From the IMG/VR virus record IMGVR_UViG_3300028188_000025, positions 1 to 25,263 of that record: a stretch of DNA of 25,263 nucleotides; one strand, written 5' to 3'. A model generated the notes under the pieces. The model was given only the letters and a program-made list of their open reading frames with translations. It ran no database searches and was not told the DNA's origin. Made by a program: the position numbers and the translations under genes. Positions 7,491 through 14,644 of the stretch are shown one piece after another (the first letter of the stretch is position 1; each line of letters starts with the position of its first letter). This DNA comes from a virus.

Positions 7491-8358
7491 TGCTTGGGGG
7501 AAGGTGTGGTCAACAATTAAAGACCACACTTTCAAGGTATCTGTGGACAATCAAGTTGAGTTCCCTGAAATAGTAATCCCAGAGGTTAAGATTCCAGAAC
7601 AACTTGATACCAGAGAAGAACTAACAAACATTGTTAACGCTATAATAAAGCAGACACAGGACCTAAAGATAAGCCCTGATACTTCTGCTACAAAAAAAGA
7701 ACTGTTAGATACCTTAAAGGAAATATCTGAAAGACTTAATGTTGATGAAGAAGAAGAGACAGATGATGAGCAAGAACTAGCCACTGTAAACGAAATTAAG
7801 GCTCTAAGAGACGACTTGAGTGCTATAGCAGGTAAACTACCTAAAACAGATTTAAAGCCCGTACAGAGCCAAATAGAGGCTCTCACGAAGACACTAGACT
7901 TCAGTGGTCTAAAGAAGTTCACAAGATTCACAGATATTAGGGTATTCATCAATGAGAAACAATTTGAGAAACTAGCCAAATCTATGGGTAGCGTTATAGC
8001 TACATCTGGTGGCTCAGGTCAAATCAAGAATGCCTCTGGAGTAATCAGTGATGATAATCCATTAGCGGTGAAAGTTGATAGTGAAGGTGGAACAGCTACA
8101 GCAACTGAGGGTTCTGGTGCAATTACAGTTGGTAGTTCATCTACATCTGTAGTATCAGCAAATGCTGATCGTAAAAGAATTATAATGGTTAACGATAGTG
8201 ATGAACCAATCTATCTTGCTTATGGAGAAGCCGCTGTAATGAATCAAGGAATAAGGTTGAATGCTTCTGGTGGAGCAATGATTGATGATATTTGGTTAGG
8301 TACAATATTTGCTATCTGTTCATCAGGTTCAAAAGAACTAACTTATATTGAAATCTAA
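7453..8358 (+). CDS. Virion decoration or head-tail structural protein (putative)
   Basis: A 301-residue protein in two parts. Residues about 1-170 are helical, with EFPEIVIPEVKIPEQLDTRE near the front and coiled-coil-prone charged stretches. Residues about 185-301 form a Gly/Ser/Thr-rich beta domain (SGGSGQIKNASGVISDDN, then RKRIIMVNDSDEPIYLAYG and LTYIEI at the end) like the small beta-sandwich domains at the ends of phage decoration and adaptor proteins. The start overlaps the previous gene by 38 bases, and the TAA of this gene overlaps the next ATG by one base. No catalytic residues are evident. Confidence 0.55.
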   Translation: MENLVKIKILINNAWGKVWSTIKDHTFKVSVDNQVEFPEIVIPEVKIPEQLDTREELTNIVNAIIKQTQDLKISPDTSATKKELLDTLKEISERLNVDEEEETDDEQELATVNEIKALRDDLSAIAGKLPKTDLKPVQSQIEALTKTLDFSGLKKFTRFTDIRVFINEKQFEKLAKSMGSVIATSGGSGQIKNASGVISDDNPLAVKVDSEGGTATATEGSGAITVGSSSTSVVSANADRKRIIMVNDSDEPIYLAYGEAAVMNQGIRLNASGGAMIDDIWLGTIFAICSSGSKELTYIEI

Positions 8359-10403
8359 TGAAAGATATTTTTAATCCAAGATCAAATACTGATTTAGTTA
8401 CAAGACCAGAATGGAATCAGAATGGTTTTGAGACAGCTGGCTCTGCCAACACAGATTCAGTGATGACTTTTGTAGATGGTACTAGAACATTTTCAATACA
8501 GCCAAGTGGTGCTGCTAGCTTTGATTACTGGATAGCTGGTGTTAAATACACTACTACAGGAGATACTGTTCAGTTAAGTGGTACAGCTACTACTGCAGAC
8601 GAAGGTATTTGGGTTATTCATTATGTTGGCGATACTTTAACTGCTACACAAAATCCTAATAGTGGACAAGTAGATTCAGTAATAAGAACTGGGGCTATTT
8701 GTGCGATTCTTTATTGGAATGCTACTGACGAAGAACTTATTTATTTTGGTGAAGAACGACACGGCAAATCTATGAGTCCATCAACTCACTCCTACCTTCA
8801 TTTTGTTAATGGACTAGAATATATATCTGGATTAGCTCTTACTGATATTATTGCAGATGGTTCAGGAGCAACAGATGAAGCACAATTTGGAGTTGATGCT
8901 GGTGGAGTTTCAGATGAAGATATATATGATGCTATAAGTGCTGTTACTTCAACTACAGGATTACCTATTTATTATATGTTAGGTGCTACTCCTCGTTGGG
9001 TTAAATATACAGAAGCTGGATTCAGTATGAGAACACTAGACGGAACAACTGCTGATAGACTTGCTTATAATCAATATACAGGTGGTGCTTGGCAACTTAC
9101 TGAAGTAGGTAATAATGATTTTGTACTTTGTCATGTATTTGCAACTACAGAAAAAGACAACCCAATGATAGCTATAATGGGTCAAGCAGATTATGCTACT
9201 AAGAAATTAGCTAGAGCAGGAGCTTTAGTAGAGATTAAAAGTTTAATTACAAATGATGTTCTTTTCCCAGAGATAAGACCAATAGGTACAGTAATATTTC
9301 AAACCAATACAGGGTATGCTAGTGCTATAAATGGAAAGATAGTTAGCACAGATGAAGGTGATGATTATGTAGATTGGAGAAGTGAAACTATTTCAAGGGT
9401 AGCCATAAGCACAACTGACCATGGTTCTTTAACAGGCTTAGGAGATGATGACCATACACAATATGCTTTACTTGCTGGTAGATCTGGTGGACAAACAGTA
9501 ATAGGTGGCACAGATGCTAGTGATGATTTAACTTTACAATCTACAAGTAACGCAACAAAAGGAAAAATTATACTTGGGACCAGTGCTTATGATGAAGTAA
9601 ATAATAGACTTGGTATTGGTACTAGCACACCAACTTATCCTGTAACAGTTGTTGGAAGTATTTACGCTTCAGGTTCTCATTTAATGGCTAATAATCAATC
9701 GTTATCATGGGGAGATAGTTCAACAAAAATAACTGGTAATTCTACTACTGATGTTATGACATTAACTGCTGGTGCTAATGTAGTTACGGTAGCAGAGATG
9801 GAAGCAGCCTATGACCATGTTGCCGCTAATGGTTCAAGTCATAGTTATATTAATCAAGATGTTACTACTACTGCTAGTCCAGAGTTTGCTAGTGTTGTTC
9901 TTACACCAAGTACAGACCCTGATGTAGATGAAGCTGGAGAATTATCATGGGATTCAGATGAAGAAGCTATCAGAGGTTATAGTACCGATAATACAGCTCA
10001 GGTAGTAATGAGCCAAGTAAAGAAGACTATTACTTTCTCAGTTCAATTAGCTGATAAGATTGCTACACACTCAGGAAGATCAACGCAGTCATTCTGTGTC
10101 TGGCAAAACAATACTGGATTTACTTTTAATATAACTAGAATTCATGCTAATTCAGATATTCTTGATTATGTGTTTGACCTGTTTAAATCAAGTAGTGAAA
10201 CGGATATAGGTGTTGCTAATGATACGTTATTACATAATGTTGAAGTTAGTGAAGAAGGTACAAGTTGTTCTTATATAAGCGTAACATCACCAACTGTTGA
10301 TACGATTGAGACAGGAAAATGGCTTATATTTGAACACAATGATGAAACATCTAAAGCTTTAACAGTTAATATAGAGGGTTATTTTGATGCTAATGTAGAT
10401 TAA
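8358..10403 (+). CDS. Tail fibre protein
   Basis: A 681-residue Gly/Ser/Thr-rich beta protein, the likely host-recognition fibre. The N-terminal half (to about residue 345) contains a virion-attachment-like beta region. DHGSLTGLGDDDHTQYALL (354-372) is the well-known phage-fibre signature, followed by GRSGGQTVIGGTDASDDLTL. A GIGTSTPTYPVTVVGS stretch (419-434) and TTTASPEFASVVLT (503-516) are the trimeric-fibre repeat types of T4-like fibres. The C-terminal 130 residues are a separate beta domain that probably contacts the receptor. Start and stop overlap the neighbouring genes by one base (TAATG), so translation is likely coupled. Confidence 0.8.
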   Translation: MKDIFNPRSNTDLVTRPEWNQNGFETAGSANTDSVMTFVDGTRTFSIQPSGAASFDYWIAGVKYTTTGDTVQLSGTATTADEGIWVIHYVGDTLTATQNPNSGQVDSVIRTGAICAILYWNATDEELIYFGEERHGKSMSPSTHSYLHFVNGLEYISGLALTDIIADGSGATDEAQFGVDAGGVSDEDIYDAISAVTSTTGLPIYYMLGATPRWVKYTEAGFSMRTLDGTTADRLAYNQYTGGAWQLTEVGNNDFVLCHVFATTEKDNPMIAIMGQADYATKKLARAGALVEIKSLITNDVLFPEIRPIGTVIFQTNTGYASAINGKIVSTDEGDDYVDWRSETISRVAISTTDHGSLTGLGDDDHTQYALLAGRSGGQTVIGGTDASDDLTLQSTSNATKGKIILGTSAYDEVNNRLGIGTSTPTYPVTVVGSIYASGSHLMANNQSLSWGDSSTKITGNSTTDVMTLTAGANVVTVAEMEAAYDHVAANGSSHSYINQDVTTTASPEFASVVLTPSTDPDVDEAGELSWDSDEEAIRGYSTDNTAQVVMSQVKKTITFSVQLADKIATHSGRSTQSFCVWQNNTGFTFNITRIHANSDILDYVFDLFKSSSETDIGVANDTLLHNVEVSEEGTSCSYISVTSPTVDTIETGKWLIFEHNDETSKALTVNIEGYFDANVD

Positions 10404-11002
10404 TGATAGAAGTAAAATTACAACCTAGAGAAAAGAATCATCCAGCTGTTGGACACTTACAATGGTGGGGCAGAAAAGGACATTTTTGGGACATGGATTT
10501 TATTGAGCATGCTAGTAAAGAACAACTAGATACTCTACAAGATGCTTTAGAGGAGGTTATTGTTCAGTTAGTTCCAGAGTTAATAGATTTAATAATAGAT
10601 ATTGAGGTTTGTGGTTCTTATGCTTATGGAATACAAAGATGCTGGTCAGACTTTGATATTCAATTAGTAGCTAAGAATCAGGAAGACCAAAAAAAGGTTG
10701 AAAAGATATTAGCAAGCAAATCTAATTTATTACATATTACTTGTTATGAGTTATCTGTGAGATTGAAACACAATATAGAAATACATTATAGCGTACATAA
10801 TAATAAGGAAACTGGTGTGGAAGTTTATTCTTTAAGGGAAAGAAAGTTATATAATCGTGAAGAGGGAAAAAGAATGTCAGAAAATTACCGAAGGAGATTT
10901 AATAAAGAAACTCATAGCTACAATGTATCATTAAGAGAACCACCAATTATTACTACTGTTTATTGGGATGATGATGGTAATGAAACGGAGGAAATAATAT
11001 AA
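10403..11002 (+). CDS. Nucleotidyltransferase-like protein (pol-beta superfamily motif)
   Basis: A 199-residue protein with the signature of minimal nucleotidyltransferases: GSYAYG (71-76) followed by SDFD (82-85, D83 and D85 as candidate metal ligands), on a VCGS strand preceded by helix VIVQLVPELIDLIIDIE. E126 in NIEIHY is a candidate third acidic residue. The family transfers NMP groups to proteins, RNA or small molecules. The N-terminal 50 residues have an aromatic-rich GHLQWWGRKGHFWDMDF segment that I do not recognise, and the C-terminal 50 are Arg/Asn-rich. It is flanked on both sides by structural genes with 1-base overlaps, so it is co-translated with the tail fibre. An A/T-rich leader is replaced here by GGAGG 10 bases before the next gene. 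Substrate unknown. Confidence 0.65.
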   Translation: MIEVKLQPREKNHPAVGHLQWWGRKGHFWDMDFIEHASKEQLDTLQDALEEVIVQLVPELIDLIIDIEVCGSYAYGIQRCWSDFDIQLVAKNQEDQKKVEKILASKSNLLHITCYELSVRLKHNIEIHYSVHNNKETGVEVYSLRERKLYNREEGKRMSENYRRRFNKETHSYNVSLREPPIITTVYWDDDGNETEEII

Positions 11003-11577
11003 TGGCATTTACAAAAACATTTAATGGTTCTACTGAGGATGGGTATGGCACTACTTCTGGTGTGAATACTGCTGCAACAACAATGTTAGTTGGTGCTGGG
11101 TCATCTTCTCAACAAGATCTTGATACTAAAGAGTTTCATTCTTTCATGTTCTTTGATACTTCTTCATTACCAGATAATTGTGTGGTAATTACAGTAAAAC
11201 TTAATTGGAGAGTAACCAGTTTTGCTGGTAGTGATAGGGCTATTACTAATAAAGTTTATATTGGTAGCAACACGATAGGCTCAACATTAGAAGCGGCTGA
11301 CTATGGAGATACCATAACTAATGGAGTATTACTTGGTAGTATGACTTTAAATACTGCTGGAGCAAAAACCTTGTCTAGTTCAAGTTCAGTTATTACAGGT
11401 GAAGTTAATTTAACTGGTTATACTAATATAGAAATGGATGCTTATTGGAATTCGTCTATCGGGCCATCATCTTGTATGATTACTATTGCTACTCAAGATA
11501 ATGGTACATCTGCATATAGACCAACATTAGAAGTAACCTATGAAATACCACAAATAATCAGCGTAAATATAATATAA
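11002..11577 (+). CDS. Virion beta-sandwich protein (DNRLRE-like)
   Basis: A 191-residue Ser/Thr/Gly-rich beta protein. FMFFDTSSLPDNCVV followed by VKLNWRVTS and a final YRPTLEVTYE is the pattern of the DNRLRE-type beta-sandwich, in which the short aliphatic/aromatic-DTSSLP segment begins a strand and the end is YRPTLxVxY. In phages such domains occur in fibres and surface proteins and may bind sugar. The same fold seems to recur inside the gene at 15350 (around residues 455-635). It is co-translated with the enzyme upstream (TAATG) and the repeat protein follows after 1 base. No enzyme motif is seen. Confidence 0.6.
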   Translation: MAFTKTFNGSTEDGYGTTSGVNTAATTMLVGAGSSSQQDLDTKEFHSFMFFDTSSLPDNCVVITVKLNWRVTSFAGSDRAITNKVYIGSNTIGSTLEAADYGDTITNGVLLGSMTLNTAGAKTLSSSSSVITGEVNLTGYTNIEMDAYWNSSIGPSSCMITIATQDNGTSAYRPTLEVTYEIPQIISVNII

Positions 11578-11578
11578 A

Positions 11579-11827
11579 ATGTCTATACAAAAATCATTAA
11601 ATAATTTAGTTGGCACAAATAATCTATCAGCACAAGAAGCTGCTAATCTTTTAGTTGGAAAGACTGGATTATCATTACAAGATGCACTACAAGAATATGC
11701 TGGAATTACTACAGGTTCAGCACAAGATGCATTAAATAAATTAAATGGAACTGGTGGAATATCATTAGCAGATAGTCTTACAAATATAGATGTGACGTTA
11801 GACAATCTAACAGTAAGTAAAATATAA
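11579..11827 (+). CDS. Protein made of 15-residue tandem repeats
   Basis: An 82-residue protein that is almost entirely repeats. Residues 10-24, 25-39, 40-54 and 55-69 are four units of about 15 residues with consensus LxGxxGLSxQDALxx, and residues 2-9 look like half a further unit. The last 13 residues (IDVTLDNLTVSKI) are different. The alternation of small hydrophobic positions suggests a compact solenoid or helical rod. Similar repeats occur in short phage virion proteins, but I cannot name a function. It sits 1 base after the beta-sandwich gene and 1 base before a membrane protein gene, so it is surely part of the same operon. Confidence 0.6.
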   Translation: MSIQKSLNNLVGTNNLSAQEAANLLVGKTGLSLQDALQEYAGITTGSAQDALNKLNGTGGISLADSLTNIDVTLDNLTVSKI

Positions 11828-11828
11828 T

Positions 11829-12056
11829 ATGAGTGAAAATCAAGCAACCATGATAATTGAACTTCTTAATTCTTTTAAGACAGATAATAAAGAAGAACAT
11901 TATCAAATAATTAAACGTCTTGATAAGACAAACGGTAATGTTTCAAAAAATACTGAACATAGACAACGATTTGAAGGTGGTTTTGGTGTTATTAAATGGA
12001 TACTTGGTTTTGTTGGATTAGGAAATATAGTTATTTTATTAAAATTATTTATATAA
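11829..12056 (+). CDS. Small membrane-anchored protein (XhlA-like, candidate lysis protein)
   Basis: A 75-residue protein with a polar, coiled-coil-prone N-terminal part (about 1-48) containing a KRLDKTNGNVSKNTEHRQR stretch and one hydrophobic C-terminal segment (about 54-75, VIKWILGFVGLGNIVILLKL). This layout, a helical soluble domain followed by a C-terminal membrane helix, is that of the XhlA family found with phage lysis genes. It could also be a virion membrane protein. It is the last gene before a new promoter, with about 90 bases before the following gene. No T-run terminator is seen after it. Confidence 0.45.
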   Translation: MSENQATMIIELLNSFKTDNKEEHYQIIKRLDKTNGNVSKNTEHRQRFEGGFGVIKWILGFVGLGNIVILLKLFI

Positions 12057-12094
12057 TAGTTCTTTACAATTAGTGGGTTATATTGTCTAATGAC

Positions 12095-12123
12095 TTGACA
12101 AGCATATCTTTTTGTGCTATACT
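12095..12123 (+). promoter_or_regulatory. Strong promoter of the HNH/phosphoesterase cassette
   Basis: TTGACA (12095-12100), a 17-base spacer and TATACT (12118-12123) preceded by TGC give an extended -10 promoter nearly identical in layout to the one at 313-341. Upstream short inverted repeats (ACAAT/ATTGT, ATTAG/CTAAT) around 12066-12090 could be operator sites, but are too short to call. A strong Shine-Dalgarno site and ATG follow at 12135 and 12147. Confidence 0.8.
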
Positions 12124-12134
12124 TTAAACATCAC

Positions 12135-12141
12135 AAGGAGG
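12135..12141 (+). promoter_or_regulatory. Strong Shine-Dalgarno site
   Basis: AAGGAGG lies 5 bases before the ATG at 12147 and so decides that start over the upstream in-frame GTG at 12114. The next two genes also have such sites: GGAGGAA at 12304-12310 before a GTG at 12313, and AGGAG at 12573-12577 before the ATG at 12585. Almost no other gene in the window has one. Confidence 0.85.
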
Positions 12142-12146
12142 ACATA

Positions 12147-12335
12147 ATGAGAGAATGTATTCATCGATTCAAGTATCGTAATACAACGAAACTTGATGGT
12201 CATCCGTTCGTAACACTGTTTGATCGTAAACTCGGCATCATTATCTTCATTGATAACAATGCCTTCACAGCCGAACCACAGAGATGGTTAAAGGAAAAAT
12301 TCTGGAGGAATCGTGAAGAAAAAACACAAAGGTAA
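12147..12335 (+). CDS. Small protein of unknown function, first gene of the SD-led cassette
   Basis: A 62-residue protein (CIHRFKYRNTTKLDGHPF at the front, LFDRKLGIIIFIDNNAF in the middle) with a hydrophobic strand at residues about 30-37 and a basic C-terminus. No known domain is recognised and no membrane anchor is convincing. It follows a strong promoter and AAGGAGG. Its last 23 bases overlap the HNH gene. Its sequence has more C in codon third positions than nearby structural genes. Being the first gene it may be an accessory or regulatory factor for the HNH nuclease; that is only inference. Confidence 0.55.
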   Translation: MRECIHRFKYRNTTKLDGHPFVTLFDRKLGIIIFIDNNAFTAEPQRWLKEKFWRNREEKTQR

Positions 12336-12588
12336 ACAGAAATTAAAATGCAGTAAGAAAAAGAATAAGCATCACATCAGACCTAAATCAAGGGGTGGCG
12401 GTGGTGGTGAAAACCTCGTATTACTGTGTATGGCATGTCATAACAAACTTCATCATGATTTCGGAACAATGACTCCAGATGAAATTATTGCCTTTCTAGT
12501 AACTCATTACTGGAATGACCAATGGTTCTGGGTTAAGAAATCACTTGATAAGTTTTCACATATTAACAAGTTAGGAGAAAAAGTATGA
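12313..12588 (+). CDS. HNH endonuclease
   Basis: A 91-residue, strongly basic HNH nuclease. The motif is complete: HH (H20, H21) in KHHIRPKSRGG, N34 in ENLVLLC, C39 plus C42-H43 in CMACHNK, and HH (H47-H48). The pattern is HHIRPxSxGG-NLVLLC-xxCHNxLHH with a short Gly linker (GGGGG). HNH proteins of this size nick or cut DNA and may assist packaging, act as homing-type nucleases, or degrade DNA. The start is a GTG placed right after GGAGGAA. It is the only gene in the window to stop with TGA, overlapping the next ATG by 4 bases (ATGA). Confidence 0.85.
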   Translation: MKKKHKGKQKLKCSKKKNKHHIRPKSRGGGGGENLVLLCMACHNKLHHDFGTMTPDEIIAFLVTHYWNDQWFWVKKSLDKFSHINKLGEKV

Positions 12589-13385
12589 AAAAGCAGAAAG
12601 TAGTAGGTAACGATAAGATCGGCAAACTTATCCGTTGCAACAACCACACTCTAAAGCCCAATAAAAAGGGTTACGTAGAGATTATCTTCTGGGGAGACGT
12701 TCATTATGGACACCCTCAGTGTGACATCAAAAAGGCACTTGCCATGCTTGATTACTGCATTAAGAACGACATCTATGTTATAGGCATGGGTGATATGCTC
12801 GAGTGCGGTACTCGTTTATCCATTGGCGATTCTGTTTACAAGCAGAATCTCAACCCTCAGGAACAAATGGAAGATATGCTTGAATTTTTAAAGCCTATCG
12901 TTGACTCTGGCTTACTACTTGGTCTCCACTCTGGAAACCATGAAGACAGAATTTCAAACATGTCTAGTCTGAACATAACCAAGAACATGTGCAGAGAGCT
13001 TGGAGTTCCCTACTTGGGCGGTGCTATGTGGCACAAACTCAAAGTTGGGAAAATCAACTACTCACTCTATACCATGCACGGTGCTGGTGGTGCTCAGTTC
13101 GTTCATACCAAACTTGGTAGGGCAGTGCAAATTGCCAACAACTTCTGGTGCGATGTATTCGCAATGGGACACGTACACGCCAAGGCTTGTGAGCCAATTG
13201 AGAGACAAAGGCTCAACATCCGTAACAAGGTTGTAGAGCAATTCAAGATGTACATTGTACTAACTGGTTCTTGGCTTACTTATGACAGGTCCTACGCTCA
13301 GACTTCTGGGTATGGTCCTGCCACAATAGGTAGTCCAAAGATTAAGTTATTTTCTGAAAGACGGAAAATTCATGGATCGACATAA
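12585..13385 (+). CDS. Calcineurin-like metallophosphoesterase
   Basis: A 266-residue enzyme with all five metal-site motifs: GDVHYGH (37-43), GMGDM (67-71, D70), GNHED (117-121), MHG (H165) and GHVHA (195-199). The family hydrolyses phosphoester bonds in nucleotides, DNA ends, RNA or phosphoproteins. The substrate cannot be inferred. It is cytoplasmic, with no signal peptide or membrane segment. It is joined to the HNH gene by a 4-base overlap and preceded by AGGAG. By eye it has a higher G+C than its flanks (about 40-50 percent in several 60-base lines) and uses more CTC and TGC codons. Pairing with an HNH nuclease suggests a role in DNA end processing. Confidence 0.88.
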   Translation: MKKQKVVGNDKIGKLIRCNNHTLKPNKKGYVEIIFWGDVHYGHPQCDIKKALAMLDYCIKNDIYVIGMGDMLECGTRLSIGDSVYKQNLNPQEQMEDMLEFLKPIVDSGLLLGLHSGNHEDRISNMSSLNITKNMCRELGVPYLGGAMWHKLKVGKINYSLYTMHGAGGAQFVHTKLGRAVQIANNFWCDVFAMGHVHAKACEPIERQRLNIRNKVVEQFKMYIVLTGSWLTYDRSYAQTSGYGPATIGSPKIKLFSERRKIHGST

Positions 13386-13398
13386 CCCACCTCAATAA

Positions 13399-13420
13399 GG
13401 GGGAGTGTAAAAACTCCCTC
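13399..13420 (+). promoter_or_regulatory. Intergenic hairpin after the cassette
   Basis: GGGAGT (13401-13406) pairs with ACTCCC (13413-13418) around GTAAAA, and the stem can be extended by one G-T and one G-C pair to 13399/13420. No T-run follows, so it is not a standard intrinsic terminator. Its core is similar to the hairpin at 4211-4224 (GGAG, then GTAAA, then CTCC). Confidence 0.5.
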
Positions 13421-13450
13421 TCCCACCTTAAAAATAACAATATTATATAT

Positions 13451-14458
13451 ATGTGTTTTAAAAAGAAAAATATGAATCATGGCTATTTAGAAAGAGAAGA
13501 AGAACCAGAGGATTATATCGTTGGTGCTTCTGGCATAGAACATATCGTTAGATTACCAGATGGTAATTGGTCTAACTTTCTACCAGCTGACGAACTACAA
13601 AGAAAGGGAGGCGTAGAAACAATGTCTTGTGTATCATTCGGTGCAACAAGTGCCATTGAAATGCAGATAAACCTTTTACTCAATAGTGGAATGCTTACAT
13701 CAAGAGCTAGAGAGTTTTTATCTGCTTACATGATAGATGGTAAGGTAAACTTCTCAGACAAATATATCGCCATTAAATCAGAGACTACACCACAGGGAAA
13801 CTACCTAACTAAAGTAGCACAGACAATTAGAGAGGTTGGCCTTATACCTGAGAGCATGTTGCCATTTGGTAACCCTGAAAGCTGGGGAGAATATCATAAC
13901 GCAGCACAGATTACAGCAGAGATGGATGCACTTGGACAACAATTCTTAGAACTATTTGTTATACAATATGAATGGGTACTCACACCTAATTCATCTGCTG
14001 GAAAGACCTTTGATGAAAATGGTGCTACTAGAATGCACCACTTGAAACAAGCTCCATTGTTAATTGCATCACATGGGCACTGTACAGATTTTTACTTCGC
14101 AATACACAAACAGAAGTATGGACAATACGATAGTTATAGTCCGTTTAGAAAAGAAAAGAATTGGAAGTATCACGTTCCATATACAATGAAGATACTCATT
14201 ACAGAGAAGTCAGAGTTTACAGAGGCTGAGATGACAGAGGCTAGACGTTTTGCCTTAGAACTTGTATCAGGAAAGCCATCTCGTATAGGATTTAGACACG
14301 AAGCTGCTGGAGAGGCTTACAGAATAGAAGAAGATGGAAGTTTAAAATATAAACGTGGCGTACCTTGTCCACTGTTTACCTCATTATGTGCTGATGGCAC
14401 TGTCTGGGGTATCAACGAAGAGACGTGGGAACGCTTACGTGCAGGATTAATTAAGTAA
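13451..14458 (+). CDS. Papain-like cysteine peptidase (C1-type, phage-encoded)
   Basis: A 335-residue protein resembling phage C1-type peptidases. Candidate nucleophile C60 lies in MSCVSFGA (58-65), followed by an alpha-helix (AIEMQINLLL). FSDKYIAIKSETTPQGNYL (101-119) and VGLIPESMLPF (129-139) match a segment conserved in phage relatives. H208 or H210 in SHGHCTD is the candidate general base, with D227-S228-Y229 further on as the third-site stretch. The C-terminus (RRGVPC-LFTSLCADGTVWGI region) is unassigned. No signal peptide is clear. An ATG at 13472 (AAAAATATG leader) is an alternative start. It is followed after 9 bases by a small hydrophobic protein, so a lysis role, or processing of virion proteins, is possible. 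Confidence 0.7.
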   Translation: MCFKKKNMNHGYLEREEEPEDYIVGASGIEHIVRLPDGNWSNFLPADELQRKGGVETMSCVSFGATSAIEMQINLLLNSGMLTSRAREFLSAYMIDGKVNFSDKYIAIKSETTPQGNYLTKVAQTIREVGLIPESMLPFGNPESWGEYHNAAQITAEMDALGQQFLELFVIQYEWVLTPNSSAGKTFDENGATRMHHLKQAPLLIASHGHCTDFYFAIHKQKYGQYDSYSPFRKEKNWKYHVPYTMKILITEKSEFTEAEMTEARRFALELVSGKPSRIGFRHEAAGEAYRIEEDGSLKYKRGVPCPLFTSLCADGTVWGINEETWERLRAGLIK

Positions 14459-14467
14459 AAAAATATT

Positions 14468-14644
14468 ATGAAAGAAAAGTTTTTAGAACTTTTAGGCAGT
14501 CGAAGATTTTGGCAATTAACAGCTGCTACAATCTTACAAATAGTAAGGATGTATTTACCAGACCTTGAACCGTTATTCAATGTTCTTACAGTATATCTAT
14601 TAGCAGTAGTTGCTATTGGTACAGTAGATAAAATAAGTAAATAA
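14468..14644 (+). CDS. Small two-helix membrane protein (holin-like)
   Basis: A 58-residue protein with two likely membrane helices: about residues 14-30 (FWQLTAATILQIVRMYL) and 36-53 (LFNVLTVYLLAVVAIGTV). There is a PDLEP turn between them, a basic start (MKEKF) and a Lys/Ser end. Size, two-helix layout and place after the cysteine peptidase suit a holin, which permeabilises the inner membrane at the end of infection. It is too short for routine gene finding but has an ATG, a TAA stop and a typical A/T leader (AAATATT). The alternative is a virion membrane protein. Confidence 0.6.
   Translation: MKEKFLELLGSRRFWQLTAATILQIVRMYLPDLEPLFNVLTVYLLAVVAIGTVDKISK

Noticed and set aside
13000-13236. 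Alternative-frame reading frame inside the phosphoesterase gene
   Set aside because: It overlaps a gene with five intact catalytic motifs and has no coding character of its own.
13399-13420. Hairpin after the phosphoesterase as an intrinsic terminator
   Set aside because: No T-run follows the stem; kept only as a hairpin.
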